Shown: positions 25,514 through 37,521 of the stretch, in pieces
How positions within the stretch are numbered: the stretch's first letter is position 1
How the letters are laid out: the number at the start of each line of letters is the position of its first letter
Source: Desulfobacteraceae bacterium
Lineage (GTDB): Bacteria; Desulfobacterota; Desulfobacteria; Desulfobacterales; Desulfobacteraceae
Direction: 5' to 3'
DNA: 64,000 nt
Assembly: GCA_016744295.1 (NCBI GenBank)
Contig: JADGEQ010000018.1
Span: 1-64,000, forward strand
Notes under the pieces: generated by a model
Database searches by the model: none
Seen by the model: the letters and a program-made list of their open reading frames with translations, nothing else
What the model was told of the DNA's origin: nothing
Translations under genes and position numbers: made by a program

Positions 25514-26512
25514 GTGAAAAATATATTGATTATAAAACCCAGTGCCCTGGGGGATATTGTTCATTCATTGCCTTTTTTGAATGCCCTTAAACGAGGGTTT
25601 CCCCATGCCCGGATCGATTGGGTGGTGGGTCACGGTCTTCACACATTTCTGGAAGGCCATCCCCTGATAAACAAATTGTGGGTGATCAAAAAAGATCATT
25701 GGAAAAAATTGGGTAACCTGAAACAGACCATTCGAGAGATAAATGAGCTTCGTTGTGGGCTTGGTGCATCAAAGTATGATGTATCCATAGATCTTTCAGG
25801 TCTTTTTAGGTCCGGGATGATCAGCTATTTTTCAAAGGCTAAAATCAGGCTTGGTTTTAAGGAGTCCGACGAAGGCAGTCCGTTGTTTTATACCCATAAA
25901 ATCCATGGCAGCATGAATATCCATGCCATTGACCGGTATCTGAAAATAGCACAATTCATGGGCTGTCCCACGGATGAGATAGCGTATCCCTTTGCGCCCT
26001 ATGATTTTTTTCCGAAAATTTGTCACAGTCTGCCCGAATCCTATGTGGTGATGAGCCCCTCTGCAGGGAAACCTGCCAATCGGTGGCAGGCCGAAAAATT
26101 TGGCGAGCTGGCATCCAAACTTAACTTGCCGGTTGTGGTGATCAGTTCGGCTGCCGAGGCTGATATTGCCGATGAAGTTGTTTCCCACTCAAAGGGAAAT
26201 GCTGTTTCCATTGCAGGGAAAACAGGGCTCAAGGAGCTGCTATCTGTGATCAAGGGCGCAAGCTATTTTATCTGCAATGATACAGGCCCCATGCACATGG
26301 CAGCAGCGCTTGATATACCGGTGTTTGCCATTTTTGGTCCGGCAAACCCTGTTCGTACCGGACCCTACGGCACCCTTCACACGGTTCTTCAAAAAGAGCT
26401 TGATTGTTCGCCTTGCTACCGGCAAAAACCCTGCGATAATTATCGGTGCATGGAAAACTTGAGTGTTTCCCAGGTATTAACGGCCATAGAGAGAAAGTTT
26501 AAAGTGTCATGA
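25514..26512 (+). CDS. waaC: LPS heptosyltransferase I or related GT9 enzyme
   Basis: A 332-residue GT9 enzyme. ILIIKPSALGDIVHSLPFLNALK is the WaaC-like opening (first heptose onto Kdo). MSPSAGKPANRWQAEKF and CNDTGPMHMAAALDIPVFAIFGPANP bind the nucleotide sugar. The start is GTG at 25514, but the nearest good ribosome site (AGGAGG at 25488-25493) is 20 bases away and better placed for CTG at 25502. The last codons overlap the next gene (TCATGA). The distinction between WaaC and other GT9 members is by similarity and order only. Confidence 0.85.
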   Translation: MKNILIIKPSALGDIVHSLPFLNALKRGFPHARIDWVVGHGLHTFLEGHPLINKLWVIKKDHWKKLGNLKQTIREINELRCGLGASKYDVSIDLSGLFRSGMISYFSKAKIRLGFKESDEGSPLFYTHKIHGSMNIHAIDRYLKIAQFMGCPTDEIAYPFAPYDFFPKICHSLPESYVVMSPSAGKPANRWQAEKFGELASKLNLPVVVISSAAEADIADEVVSHSKGNAVSIAGKTGLKELLSVIKGASYFICNDTGPMHMAAALDIPVFAIFGPANPVRTGPYGTLHTVLQKELDCSPCYRQKPCDNYRCMENLSVSQVLTAIERKFKVS

Positions 26513-27345
26513 AAGTTTCTGTTATTGTTCCCACATACAACCGACCCAAGGCGCTGAAAAAGGTGCTGGATGGTCTGGTAAACCAGACCTGTCTTCCCCA
26601 TGAGATTATCATTGCCGATGACGGTTCCACCCGGGAGACGGCAATGATGCTGGCCCCCTACTTGGCCCAGTCAGATCTTTGTGTGCACCATGTCTGGCAG
26701 GAAGACCGTGGATTCAGACTGTCCAGGATTCGGAACAAGGCAATTTTAAAGGCCCAGGGTGATTACCTGGTAATGCTTGACGGCGATTGCATCCCTGAAA
26801 AACATTTTATTCAGGATCATCTTTGTCTTGCGGAACGGGGATGCTTTTTCCAGGGGAAACGGGTCATTGTCAATCAAAAAAGTGAGGACCAATTTACCTG
26901 CCTTGAGATGGATTCCTTTGCCAGGCGGTTGGTCCATGCCGTAAAACTGGATATTTCAAACAGCCATCATATTCTTAGAATCCCTTTTTGGCCTGCCCAT
27001 AGGACCCCAAAGCTTTCCGGTATAAGGGGGTGCAACATGGGGTTTTTCAAAAAAGATCTTGTGGCTGTTAACGGTTATAATCAGGCGATACAGGGGTGGG
27101 GCAGGGAAGACCAGGAAATTGTTGTCCGGCTGTATAAATATGGTCTGAAACGAAAAGAAAATCCCTTTAAAGCCATTTGCTATCATCTCTGGCACCCGGA
27201 GAACTCCCGGAATAATTTGGAAAAAAATGATATGATATTGGAAGAGGCGATCGCATCAGCATCCTCTTTTTGTGAATCCGGGCTCACTCATTTGATTCCC
27301 GATGTTAACAGCAATATTGGTGGGAATAATAATGAAATGGATTAA
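26509..27345 (+). CDS. GT2 glycosyltransferase (chondroitin-synthase-like)
   Basis: A 278-residue soluble family 2 glycosyltransferase. VSVIVPTYNRPKALKKVL opens the GT-A fold, IIADDGSTRE and LDGDCIPEKHF give the two acidic metal/nucleotide sites, and the C-terminal RGCNMGFFKKDLVAVNGYNQAIQGWGREDQEI is the galactosyltransferase-type acceptor block. It overlaps the waaC stop and is translated with it. It probably extends the LPS core; sugar and linkage unknown. Confidence 0.85.
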   Translation: MKVSVIVPTYNRPKALKKVLDGLVNQTCLPHEIIIADDGSTRETAMMLAPYLAQSDLCVHHVWQEDRGFRLSRIRNKAILKAQGDYLVMLDGDCIPEKHFIQDHLCLAERGCFFQGKRVIVNQKSEDQFTCLEMDSFARRLVHAVKLDISNSHHILRIPFWPAHRTPKLSGIRGCNMGFFKKDLVAVNGYNQAIQGWGREDQEIVVRLYKYGLKRKENPFKAICYHLWHPENSRNNLEKNDMILEEAIASASSFCESGLTHLIPDVNSNIGGNNNEMD

Positions 27346-28522
27346 AAAATATTTGTCCCAGCCCTCGGCAGATGGTGCCATTTTCTGGTGTATTGCATTA
27401 ACCTTTTTGCTATTGCCCACTGGCACGGCACCGCCATTGATCGGTATTGGGCTTGCGTGCGCTGTCTGGCTTTTTTCCGGGCGGTTTACCAAGGCTGTAT
27501 CTGTTATGAAACAATCCTGGTTCAGACCGGTGCTCCTGTTTGCTCTCCTGCCATGGGTCGGCCTGGCCTATTCCCAGAACCTGGACCTTGGCATGGACTA
27601 TGCCATGAAAACCAAATATTGGATTGCCCTGTTTGTAACTGCGGGTTGCTATCTGAGTGACAAACGATTTTTTATTCTTGTGTGTGCATTGTGGGCCGGT
27701 CTTTTTGCCGGGGCCATACTGGCCTTGGTTCAATTTTCCGGGCTGGCAGCTCCGCTAAAGGCCCATTTTCTGGGCTTTGGTATTGTGCATACCCTGGTTT
27801 CCATGTATCTGATCATCGGCATTCTCATGGCAGCCTTTTATTTTAAACGGGCAACGACTTGGCCGTCTAAACTTGGGCCTGTTGTATTGATTTCGGCTTT
27901 TTTATTTCACCTGACCGTGTTGGAGGGCAGAAGCGGGTATCTGATATTTGTCCTGGTATCTCCATTGGTGGTCCGGCATCTTATGCATGGGTTTTCTGGG
28001 AAAATAAAGGGTATCGCCTGTGTGGTCCTGGTATTTTCTCTTTGTCTGTCTCCTGTTGTCAGAAACCGGGTGGCTGATACCGTTGCCAAGGTAAATGAAA
28101 ACAGGAAAAAAATCATGGCAGGTGAGGTTATCAAAGAGATGCCACGGTTCTATATTGCCGGACAAGCCCTTGATGTTATGAAACAACACCCCATCGTTGG
28201 CATTGGTACGGGCAGTCTTACCGAACCCACCCGGGCAAACGGGCATGAGGTGGCACATCCCCATAATAATTTTTTGTACATGGGGGTCAGCTTTGGAATA
28301 ATCGGAATTTTTTCCTGCGCCTGGTTGTTCTGGAATATGTTCATACGATCCTGGCACTCCCGGGAAACTCCCTTGGGCTATTTTGTGTTGTCCAGCTGCC
28401 TGGTTTTGTTTTTGGGGGGGATGTTTGATACCCAGATTTTAAATACCGGAACCCTGCTGCTGTTGTCTATCACCTATGGATTTTTAAATCAGTTGGAAGG
28501 GGTTTGTAAAGGAAATATTTGA
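27332..28522 (+). CDS. waaL: O-antigen ligase/polymerase family membrane protein
   Basis: About 396 residues with 10-12 membrane segments and a periplasmic loop holding RFYIAGQALDVMKQHPIVGIGTGS and HPHNNFLYMGVSFG, the Wzy_C (PF04932) signature. Such proteins join O-antigen to lipid A-core. I choose ATG 27332, preceded by GGTGGGA, rather than ATG 27302 which lies further inside the upstream gene. The gene overlaps the end of the GT2 gene. WaaL is favoured over Wzy by its place among core genes; the symbol is provisional. Confidence 0.8.
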   Translation: MKWIKKYLSQPSADGAIFWCIALTFLLLPTGTAPPLIGIGLACAVWLFSGRFTKAVSVMKQSWFRPVLLFALLPWVGLAYSQNLDLGMDYAMKTKYWIALFVTAGCYLSDKRFFILVCALWAGLFAGAILALVQFSGLAAPLKAHFLGFGIVHTLVSMYLIIGILMAAFYFKRATTWPSKLGPVVLISAFLFHLTVLEGRSGYLIFVLVSPLVVRHLMHGFSGKIKGIACVVLVFSLCLSPVVRNRVADTVAKVNENRKKIMAGEVIKEMPRFYIAGQALDVMKQHPIVGIGTGSLTEPTRANGHEVAHPHNNFLYMGVSFGIIGIFSCAWLFWNMFIRSWHSRETPLGYFVLSSCLVLFLGGMFDTQILNTGTLLLLSITYGFLNQLEGVCKGNI

Positions 28523-29313
28523 TGGAAAAAATATCCGTATATATCATTACTTTTAATGAAGAAGAAAAAATCAAGGATGCCCTGGAAAGTGTGGGATGGG
28601 CAGACGAAATTATTGTGGCAGACTCATTCAGCACAGATGGGACGGTACAGATTGCCAAGGCCCATGGAGCAAGGGTGGTACAGATTCCCTTTGAGGGGTT
28701 TGGCAGTCTGAGAAACGATGCCATTGCCGCCTGCAGCCATGACTGGATATTCAGCCTTGATTCCGACGAGCGGTGTACTTCCGGGGCAAAACAGGAAATT
28801 TTGAAAATTGTCAATGATCCGGACAGCCTGGATGCCTATTATGTGCCCCGGCGCAATTATTTCATGGGCAAATGTATCCGGCATGGTGGTTTTTATCCCG
28901 ATTACAGACAGCCCCAGCTGTTCAGAAAAGGGGCTCTGGTTTTTAAACCCGATGCCGTCCATGAACGCTATGAGGTAATAAGTGAACGGCCCTGCGGGTA
29001 TTTCAAGGCCTCTATCAACCAAATCCCGTTTAAAAATTTGGAAGAGGTGATCCACAAGGCCAATCGATATTCCACCCTGGGGGCTGAAAAACTGGCAGAA
29101 GCCGGTAAAAAATCGGGCATGTTTAAAGCTGTCTCCCATGGACTCTGGGCAGCGTTTGCCATCTATTTTCTTAAGCTTGGCTGCCTGGATGGGTGGCCTG
29201 GATTTGTCATTGCCCTTGGGAATTTTGAAGGTACTTTTTATAAATATGCCAAGTGCTATTTAAAGGAAAACGGGTTGGAATCATTTTTAACATCAAAAGT
29301 CTTCGACGAGTAA
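28522..29313 (+). CDS. GT2 glycosyltransferase (WaaE/KdtX-like)
   Basis: A 263-residue enzyme starting at ATG 28522, which overlaps the waaL stop (TGATG). SVYIITFNEEEKIKDALESV, the IIVADSFSTDGT block and the LDSDER metal site, then QPQLFRKG and VHERYEV, are the pattern of WaaE-type beta-1,4-glucosyltransferases that decorate inner-core heptose. The C-terminal 60 residues include hydrophobic stretches that may touch the membrane. Sugar specificity is inferred from the family only. Confidence 0.85.
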   Translation: MEKISVYIITFNEEEKIKDALESVGWADEIIVADSFSTDGTVQIAKAHGARVVQIPFEGFGSLRNDAIAACSHDWIFSLDSDERCTSGAKQEILKIVNDPDSLDAYYVPRRNYFMGKCIRHGGFYPDYRQPQLFRKGALVFKPDAVHERYEVISERPCGYFKASINQIPFKNLEEVIHKANRYSTLGAEKLAEAGKKSGMFKAVSHGLWAAFAIYFLKLGCLDGWPGFVIALGNFEGTFYKYAKCYLKENGLESFLTSKVFDE

Positions 29314-29316
29314 TTC

Positions 29317-31152
29317 ATGCTTGAACTGATTTTTACCATTTGCTGTTTTAGCGGGTTTATTTATGCATCCAGCTACTGGTTGAAGATAAGCCTTTCCCAT
29401 GCGCCTTTGTTTTCGATCTCCATGATCGGTATTATGTTGTACTTGGCAGGTCTGGCTGGTTATCTTCAGCCCGGTGCAATGGCCTTAATTTGCCTGGGAT
29501 CTGTTTTTTTTGTTTTTTGGGGCATACACTATTTCAAGTTGATACGCGGCGGTACCTTTTTAAGCCAGTTGAGCCCGTTGAGCCCTGTCCCTGTTTTTGT
29601 TGCTTTGTTTATCTTTTCTTTTTTAATCAGCATGGGAATGAAGTTCACAGTTATTGACGATTATGTTTATTGGGGCGTTATGGGGAAATACCTTTGGTTT
29701 AACAATACCCTGCCTCTTTTCAATAATCCACTGGATGAACGGATTCTGGCTTACACACCGGGAACCTCGCTGGTTCATTATTTTTTTTACCAGATAGGGG
29801 CAAAATATAGTGCTTCACTTTCATATTTTGCCCAGAATATTATTCTGATATCTGGATTGTTTGTTGTTGTAACAAAAGATGGAATGATAAAATCACTCTA
29901 TTCTTTGGCTTCTCTTATCGTCCTGTTGACACTGTTTTTTGGCAGTGTGTTCACAAAGCTTCAGGTTGACTATCTTCTGTCCATATTCTTTTTTGCCATC
30001 CTCTGGATCTGGTATACTGAAAAGGATGTTTTTTCCAAATTGCGGGCCATTTCAGCACCCCTTTGTTTTTTGTTCCTGATCAAGGAGATTGGACTTGTCC
30101 TGGCCCTGTTTCTTTTGATTATTCTTGGGTTGGATTTATTGTTTGGCCCAGAGCTTACAGGTAAAAAAAAGTTTAAATCTCTTTGTCTTGCGGGCATCCT
30201 TGGTGTTGCATTAATTCTTCTAAGGCAAATGTGGACTGTCCATTGCAACGGGCTTGGATTTGTACAACTCAACAGCCCGATTAATTTTGAGACTATGAAG
30301 AATGCCCTTAATTTTTTTGGCAGCCAGGAGGTCAGAAACGGCGTCATTATATTTATGAAAGCAGTCATAATCGGCCCGGCTGACCGGTTGAATCTTCCCT
30401 ATCTGTTCTGGTATCTTCTGGTTGGAGGTATCTGGTATTATCTTCTGAAGCGGTTTCCATTTGAAAAAAAACGCCGGTATCGCAGGCTAATGGTGCTGTT
30501 AGTGGTTTTCCTACTATTATATTTGATAATGTTGTACTTTTTGCAGATAATTTTATTTGAAGTTGGATCATCCTTTGATCATACCGTCGGATTGACACGG
30601 TATATGAATATTTTGTTCTCCCAGATTGTATTGTTTAGCGGCTTGACCTGGTTTCATTATATTTTTCCGGAAAACAGGACCAAGCCGACCAAAATTTTGG
30701 TTTCGGTTCTAAGCGCAGCCCTTTTGGTTGTGGTGGCTTCCAGAGTAGAAACCTTTTTACACCTGGAGCCTCATTATATTGAAGCTGAACAACTTGCTGA
30801 AAAAATTAAGCCTGTTCTTCAGGAGCATGATTATAAAAAAATTGGTGTAATTACGGGCAAAAATGATCGGAACATCCGGCTAAAACTATTATATCATCTG
30901 CTGCCAAATATTGTTGATTATAAAAATCCAGGATTGACGGACAAGACATCTTTTAATAATTTTATTGAAAAATATGATTATATCCTAATGGCAGAGGCGG
31001 ATTTGAATGTTTTGAAATGGGCAGAGGCGTATATGGATGCCACTATTCTCTTTGAAAGGTTTGTGCTTTTTAAAGTTTTAAAAAATACGATTGCCGGTAA
31101 AGATACATACCGGATAAGATTAACACCCTTGTTAAATTTAAAGACCCCATAA
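29317..31152 (+). CDS. large polytopic membrane protein of the LPS cluster
   Basis: A 611-residue protein with about 11-12 membrane segments in the first 480 residues and a soluble C-terminal tail (about 490-611). The arrangement, with an acidic pair in a first periplasmic loop (VIDDYVYWG) and a long loop after it, resembles GT-C glycosyltransferases that use polyprenol-phosphate sugars. The next gene makes such donors, which supports the idea. No close family is recognised. It and the two genes after it are visibly more AT-rich than the core genes before them, hinting at a separate origin. Confidence 0.55.
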   Translation: MLELIFTICCFSGFIYASSYWLKISLSHAPLFSISMIGIMLYLAGLAGYLQPGAMALICLGSVFFVFWGIHYFKLIRGGTFLSQLSPLSPVPVFVALFIFSFLISMGMKFTVIDDYVYWGVMGKYLWFNNTLPLFNNPLDERILAYTPGTSLVHYFFYQIGAKYSASLSYFAQNIILISGLFVVVTKDGMIKSLYSLASLIVLLTLFFGSVFTKLQVDYLLSIFFFAILWIWYTEKDVFSKLRAISAPLCFLFLIKEIGLVLALFLLIILGLDLLFGPELTGKKKFKSLCLAGILGVALILLRQMWTVHCNGLGFVQLNSPINFETMKNALNFFGSQEVRNGVIIFMKAVIIGPADRLNLPYLFWYLLVGGIWYYLLKRFPFEKKRRYRRLMVLLVVFLLLYLIMLYFLQIILFEVGSSFDHTVGLTRYMNILFSQIVLFSGLTWFHYIFPENRTKPTKILVSVLSAALLVVVASRVETFLHLEPHYIEAEQLAEKIKPVLQEHDYKKIGVITGKNDRNIRLKLLYHLLPNIVDYKNPGLTDKTSFNNFIEKYDYILMAEADLNVLKWAEAYMDATILFERFVLFKVLKNTIAGKDTYRIRLTPLLNLKTP

Positions 31153-31155
31153 ATT

Positions 31156-32196
31156 ATGAAAAATGTATTGCTGATACCAGCCTATAACCCGGAAGAAATA
31201 ATAATTGAGCAAATTGATCAATTAAACCATGGAGACTTTATCGCTATTCTGGTGGTCAATGACGGCAGCCTTCCCGGGAAAAAAGAAATTTTTAGCCAAT
31301 TGTCGGCAATGGAAAATGTTATGGTGATTGACCATGCAATTAACCGGGGAAAAGGATCGGCACTGAAAACCGGTTTTAATTATATCCTCAGCCATTATCC
31401 CGACTGTGCCGGTGTTGTAACAGCAGATGCCGACGGGCAGCATTCCAGTAAAGACATTCTCAGAACCTCCAGGGCACTCTTAAAACACAAGAATACCCTG
31501 GTCATCGGCACAAGAGGCTTTGATACAAATGTCCCCTTGAGAAGTTCCTTTGGCAATAAGGTGACCCGCCTGGTTATGAGACTGTTGTTTAAAATTGATA
31601 TCAATGATACCCAGAGCGGATTAAGGGCTATCCCTTTGGATCTTTTGAGTTTGTTGCTGGGTATTCCCTTTAACGGATATGAATTTGAAACGGAAATGCT
31701 TCTGGTTGCCAGACAGAACAGGGTGGAACTTAAGGAAATAGAAATTCAAACTATTTATGAGGATGATAATTCCGGGTCATCATTCAATCCCATTGTTGAT
31801 TCCGTAAAAATTTATTTTGTTCTGTTCCGGTATGTTCTTGCCTCCCTGGCAACTGCATTTGTTGATTACACAGTATTTTTTATTAGTTTTTCCTTTTTTG
31901 GAAAAATATTTTTGTGTACCTATCTGGCCAGATTTGTTGCATTGTTTGTCAATTTCGTTATCCTGAAACGGTTTGTTTTCCACACCAGTGAGAACAACCT
32001 GGCCGTTATGATTAAATATTTATCCATTGTTGTGATCACAGGTTTTTTATCCTCTTCCTTGATTGATTATTTTAGTAATAATCTTGGATTGAGTGTTGTT
32101 TTTGCAAAAATTTCTGCAGAATTGTTGTTGTATTTCGGTATTTTTCTAACCCAAAAAGAATTTGTGTTCAGACGCGGAGAGAAAAATAATGCTTAA
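31156..32196 (+). CDS. polyprenol-phosphate glycosyltransferase fused to a GtrA-like membrane domain
   Basis: Residues 1-215 are a GT2 domain of the dolichol-phosphate mannose synthase kind (LLIPAYNPEE, VVNDGSLPG, TADADGQHSSKDI, NDTQSGLRAIP). Residues 225-340 form four membrane segments of GtrA type (YVLASLATAFVDYTVFF, FVNFVILKRFVF). The fusion would make and perhaps flip a lipid-linked sugar for the GT-C-like protein encoded 3 bases upstream. Start ATG 31156. The acidic residues of the catalytic DXD are present (DAD). Confidence 0.85.
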   Translation: MKNVLLIPAYNPEEIIIEQIDQLNHGDFIAILVVNDGSLPGKKEIFSQLSAMENVMVIDHAINRGKGSALKTGFNYILSHYPDCAGVVTADADGQHSSKDILRTSRALLKHKNTLVIGTRGFDTNVPLRSSFGNKVTRLVMRLLFKIDINDTQSGLRAIPLDLLSLLLGIPFNGYEFETEMLLVARQNRVELKEIEIQTIYEDDNSGSSFNPIVDSVKIYFVLFRYVLASLATAFVDYTVFFISFSFFGKIFLCTYLARFVALFVNFVILKRFVFHTSENNLAVMIKYLSIVVITGFLSSSLIDYFSNNLGLSVVFAKISAELLLYFGIFLTQKEFVFRRGEKNNA

Positions 32197-32824
32197 AAAA
32201 ACAGACTGGACCGCATATTATGACAGGCCTTACAAAACCGCATCAATCACCCGGAAATTTACCGAAAGAATTCTGATTAACACTATAAAAAAATATACAA
32301 AGGATAAGGACAGATTATCCCTTATTGAACTGGGTGGTGCAAACAGTGCATTCCTTGAAACCATAATAGACAAAATTAAACCGGCGGAATATCTTATTAT
32401 TGATAACAGCCAGGCTGGTTTGGACAAAACAAAAAATAGAATCAGTGAAACTGACAATATTATGTTATTCAATCAGGATATCCTTAATCTGAATTTTGAC
32501 CGACAGGTAGATCTGGTTTTCAGTGTCGGGGTGATTGAACATTTTGACAGGGCCGGAACCCAAAAGGCAATTCAATCCCATTTTGACTTGCTCAAACCAG
32601 GCGGGATTGCGTTAATAACCTTTCCCACACCCACGTTATTATATAGAATAGTAAGGTTCTTGGCAGAGTTGACAGGCCTTTGGATTTTCCACGATGAGCG
32701 GCCACTTTTATTTGAAGAGGTAAATGAAACAGCAAAACTGTATGGGACCAAGCAATCGTTTAAGATCATTTGGCCGATCATGCTCACCCAGGGGATCGCT
32801 GTTTTTCAAAAAAATAGATCCTAG
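32189..32824 (+). CDS. SAM-dependent methyltransferase
   Basis: About 211 residues. I use ATG 32189 with GGAGAG upstream, overlapping the end of the previous gene; an upstream start is not needed. The class I fold is marked by LIELGGANSAFLE (motif I, SAM binding), YLIIDNSQAG, NQDILNL and VFSVGVIEHFD, then LKPGGIALITFPTPT. Last gene of the LPS operon; it may methylate a core or O-antigen sugar. The region 32825-33055 after it shows no gene. Confidence 0.82.
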   Translation: MLKKTDWTAYYDRPYKTASITRKFTERILINTIKKYTKDKDRLSLIELGGANSAFLETIIDKIKPAEYLIIDNSQAGLDKTKNRISETDNIMLFNQDILNLNFDRQVDLVFSVGVIEHFDRAGTQKAIQSHFDLLKPGGIALITFPTPTLLYRIVRFLAELTGLWIFHDERPLLFEEVNETAKLYGTKQSFKIIWPIMLTQGIAVFQKNRS

Positions 32825-33055
32825 GGTTATGGTCAAAAATATTTTTTTGTAACCTTTTAATCTTTTTTCATGGGGTTTCTATTCTCCAGATAAATCTTTC
32901 CCAAAAAGCTCATTTGATCCTTCTTTGAATTGATATGCTGTTCTATGCCTTTCTTGAACAGGCGTTGGTTCTTTTTGTCGGGAAACACCACTTTGGAGAC
33001 AAAAATAAAAAGAGTGAATTATATAGGGGACGCTGTTTAAAAATAAGGTGGCCGC

Positions 33056-34231
33056 TTATCTGATTTGGCTGTTTATTCTGGGAATATGTCGGTTGTCCAA
33101 TTTTACCTGGTGCAGCCGGTAGATCCGGATGATGTCCCGGCCCATGGCATCAATGGTATTGTGTTTTTTTACCCGTTCCCTTGCCCCATGAACCCGTTCC
33201 ATGGTGGCGGCTTCCCGGGTCAGGGTATTTAAAATCATCCCGGATAATTCTTCAGGATCTTTGGGGTCAAAGAGCAGTCCTGTTTTCTTGTGAATAATGA
33301 TATCCGTAATTCCGCCGCTCGTTGATCCAATGACGGGGCAGGAACTGTACATGGCTTCCACCAATGCCTGGGGAACTCCTTCAAAGGGAATTCCGTTTTT
33401 ATTTCTGGAGGCAAGAACCTTACAGTCAAATGCCCTGTAATAGGGCCAAACATCCTCTTTAAAACCGGTAAAATGGACCCTGTTTTCAATGTCGAGGCTT
33501 TGGGCAAGGCTTTTAAGTTCAGCCAGGTAATCTGGAGTGCCGTCCCCCACAATGGCCAAATGGTGAGGAATTTCTGACCGAATTAGTTTCAGGGCCTTTA
33601 GGATGGTTCCGACTCCCTTGTCCTTGGAGACCCTTCCTGCAAATCCGATGAACCGGGTATCAGGATCAAGGGAAAGCTCAGCTGCCAGGAATTTTCGTGC
33701 TTCATCCTTTGGCATAAGGTTTTTGGGCTCAATAATACCGCTGGGCATGGAAAAAATTTCCATGTCTTTAAGCTTGAAAACTTGCTGTAGGTGTCGGGTG
33801 GTATAGTCTGCAGTGGTGAAAATAAAATGGTTTAAATGTTTATAAATTTTTTTATTATACCAGGTATTGCGGACATGGGCGCTGATATGCCTGGACAGGA
33901 TACGGCAGGGAACCCCTGTTTTCCGGGCCGCCTGGAGTGCAATCTTTGAGTCAGCATTACCGTGGGTATTGAGAATATGGGGCTGTTCATCTTTAAAAAT
34001 TTTTTTGAGCTTGTGATAATCGCTAAGGAGGCTCAGACGTTTGAAGGAAATATCATATACACGAAATCCATAGTTCCGAGCCCTGGTGAAAAGAGGGGTG
34101 TCCCTGGGAGCTAGGATCACAATCTGGTGTCCTTTGGTTTGCATCCACACAGATTCATTGAAAATTCGTCTTTCCAGTCCGCCCCATCCAGTATGGCAGG
34201 TGGTGTGTACTATCTTATAGAGAGCTCGCAT
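33056..34231 (-). CDS. GT4 glycosyltransferase of the LPS core
   Basis: A 391-residue GT-B enzyme. The Gly-rich opening TGWGGLERRI, then RFIGFAGRVSKDKGVGTILKAL (hinge and nucleotide site) and EGVPQALVEAMYSSCPVIGSTSGG (EX7E) are standard for retaining GT4 enzymes. It is the last gene of a minus-strand run with kdnA, kdnB and kdsB and begins 11 bases after kdsB, so it probably works on the Kdo8N-containing inner core. Sugar unknown. Confidence 0.87.
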   Translation of the reverse strand: MRALYKIVHTTCHTGWGGLERRIFNESVWMQTKGHQIVILAPRDTPLFTRARNYGFRVYDISFKRLSLLSDYHKLKKIFKDEQPHILNTHGNADSKIALQAARKTGVPCRILSRHISAHVRNTWYNKKIYKHLNHFIFTTADYTTRHLQQVFKLKDMEIFSMPSGIIEPKNLMPKDEARKFLAAELSLDPDTRFIGFAGRVSKDKGVGTILKALKLIRSEIPHHLAIVGDGTPDYLAELKSLAQSLDIENRVHFTGFKEDVWPYYRAFDCKVLASRNKNGIPFEGVPQALVEAMYSSCPVIGSTSGGITDIIIHKKTGLLFDPKDPEELSGMILNTLTREAATMERVHGARERVKKHNTIDAMGRDIIRIYRLHQVKLDNRHIPRINSQIR

Positions 34232-34242
34232 GGGTTCAATGG

Positions 34243-34971
34243 CTATATCAGCCTTTTTTCAATCCTTTCAATATCTTCGGGCAGGTCAATTTCTGGTGAG
34301 TCATAGGGTGTAATCACCACTTTTATTCGGTAACCAAATTCAAGAACCCTTAATTGTTCAAGCTTTTCAACGTTTTCACAGGTTCCAGTGGGCAGGGTGA
34401 TAATTTTATCCAGGAAACATTTTTTATAGGCATAAAACCCCAGGTGCTTATAAAAGTCAACCCCTGTCTGGCCATCCCGGGGATAGGGAATCTGGGCCCG
34501 GGAAAAATACATGGCAAATCCGTTGTTGTCAAAGGTTACTTTGACATCCTTGGGATCGGTGATTTCCCGTTCGTCCATAATCTTAAAAGCAAGGGTGGAC
34601 ATGGCAATTTCCGGATCATCTTTGAAGGGTAATATCATCTCATCAATGGTCAAAGGGTTGAACACGGGTTGGTCCCCCTGGATGTTCACAATGATCTCAT
34701 CATCGGAAATGTCAAGGAGGTTGGCGGTCTCAGCTACCCGGTCGGTTCCGGACCGACAGGTGTCCGACGTCATGACGGCTTCTCCGCCAAATGCGTTTAC
34801 CGCATCAAGTATCCGAGTATCATCTGTTGCCACCACGGTTCTGGTGACAGCAGATGATTCTTGGGTTTGCTCATAAACCCGCTGGATCATGGATTTGCCG
34901 CAAATATTGGCCAAGGGTTTACCCTCAAACCGGCTGGACCCGTATCTGGATGGAATTACAGCTAGTGTCAT
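34243..34971 (-). CDS. kdsB: CMP-Kdo synthetase (probably CMP-Kdo8N)
   Basis: A 242-residue cytidylyltransferase. AVIPSRYGSSRFEGKPL is the CTP-binding opening; IVNIQGDQPVF and the late EKLEQLRVLEFGY are conserved KdsB blocks. It activates the octulosonate sugar for WaaA. The two genes before it encode the enzymes for the 8-amino derivative, and in Shewanella the linked KdsB is selective for Kdo8N; here that is inference from context. Confidence 0.93.
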   Translation of the reverse strand: MTLAVIPSRYGSSRFEGKPLANICGKSMIQRVYEQTQESSAVTRTVVATDDTRILDAVNAFGGEAVMTSDTCRSGTDRVAETANLLDISDDEIIVNIQGDQPVFNPLTIDEMILPFKDDPEIAMSTLAFKIMDEREITDPKDVKVTFDNNGFAMYFSRAQIPYPRDGQTGVDFYKHLGFYAYKKCFLDKIITLPTGTCENVEKLEQLRVLEFGYRIKVVITPYDSPEIDLPEDIERIEKRLI

Positions 34972-34984
34972 TGTCCGCTCTTTT

Positions 34985-36070
<1,086 letters not shown>

Positions 36071-36140
36071 TTATCTTATACTTTATTTTGTTTTTAATCT
36101 TATTTGATATTTTGTTCTTTATCATTATCATAATCAATGA

Positions 36141-37358
<1,218 letters not shown>

Positions 37359-37429
37359 CTAAGTTTATAATAAAATGTAAGGATAAATATCACACTCTTG
37401 CCCCAAGTTTCAAGATCTGCCCAAATAAA

Positions 37430-37458
37430 TTGACTTTAATATTTGCCTTGTTTATATT
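37430..37458 (+). promoter_or_regulatory. sigma-70-type promoter for the radical SAM gene
   Basis: TTGACT at 37430-37435, 17 bases, TATATT at 37453-37458. Transcription would start about 57 bases before the ATG at 37522. The divergent kdnA gene shares this intergenic region. Confidence 0.75.
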
Positions 37459-37521
37459 CTTGTGTTCAAGAATGGATGGTAAAAATGCATTATTTGATTT
37501 GGATAATTTTAGGATTGGGTC

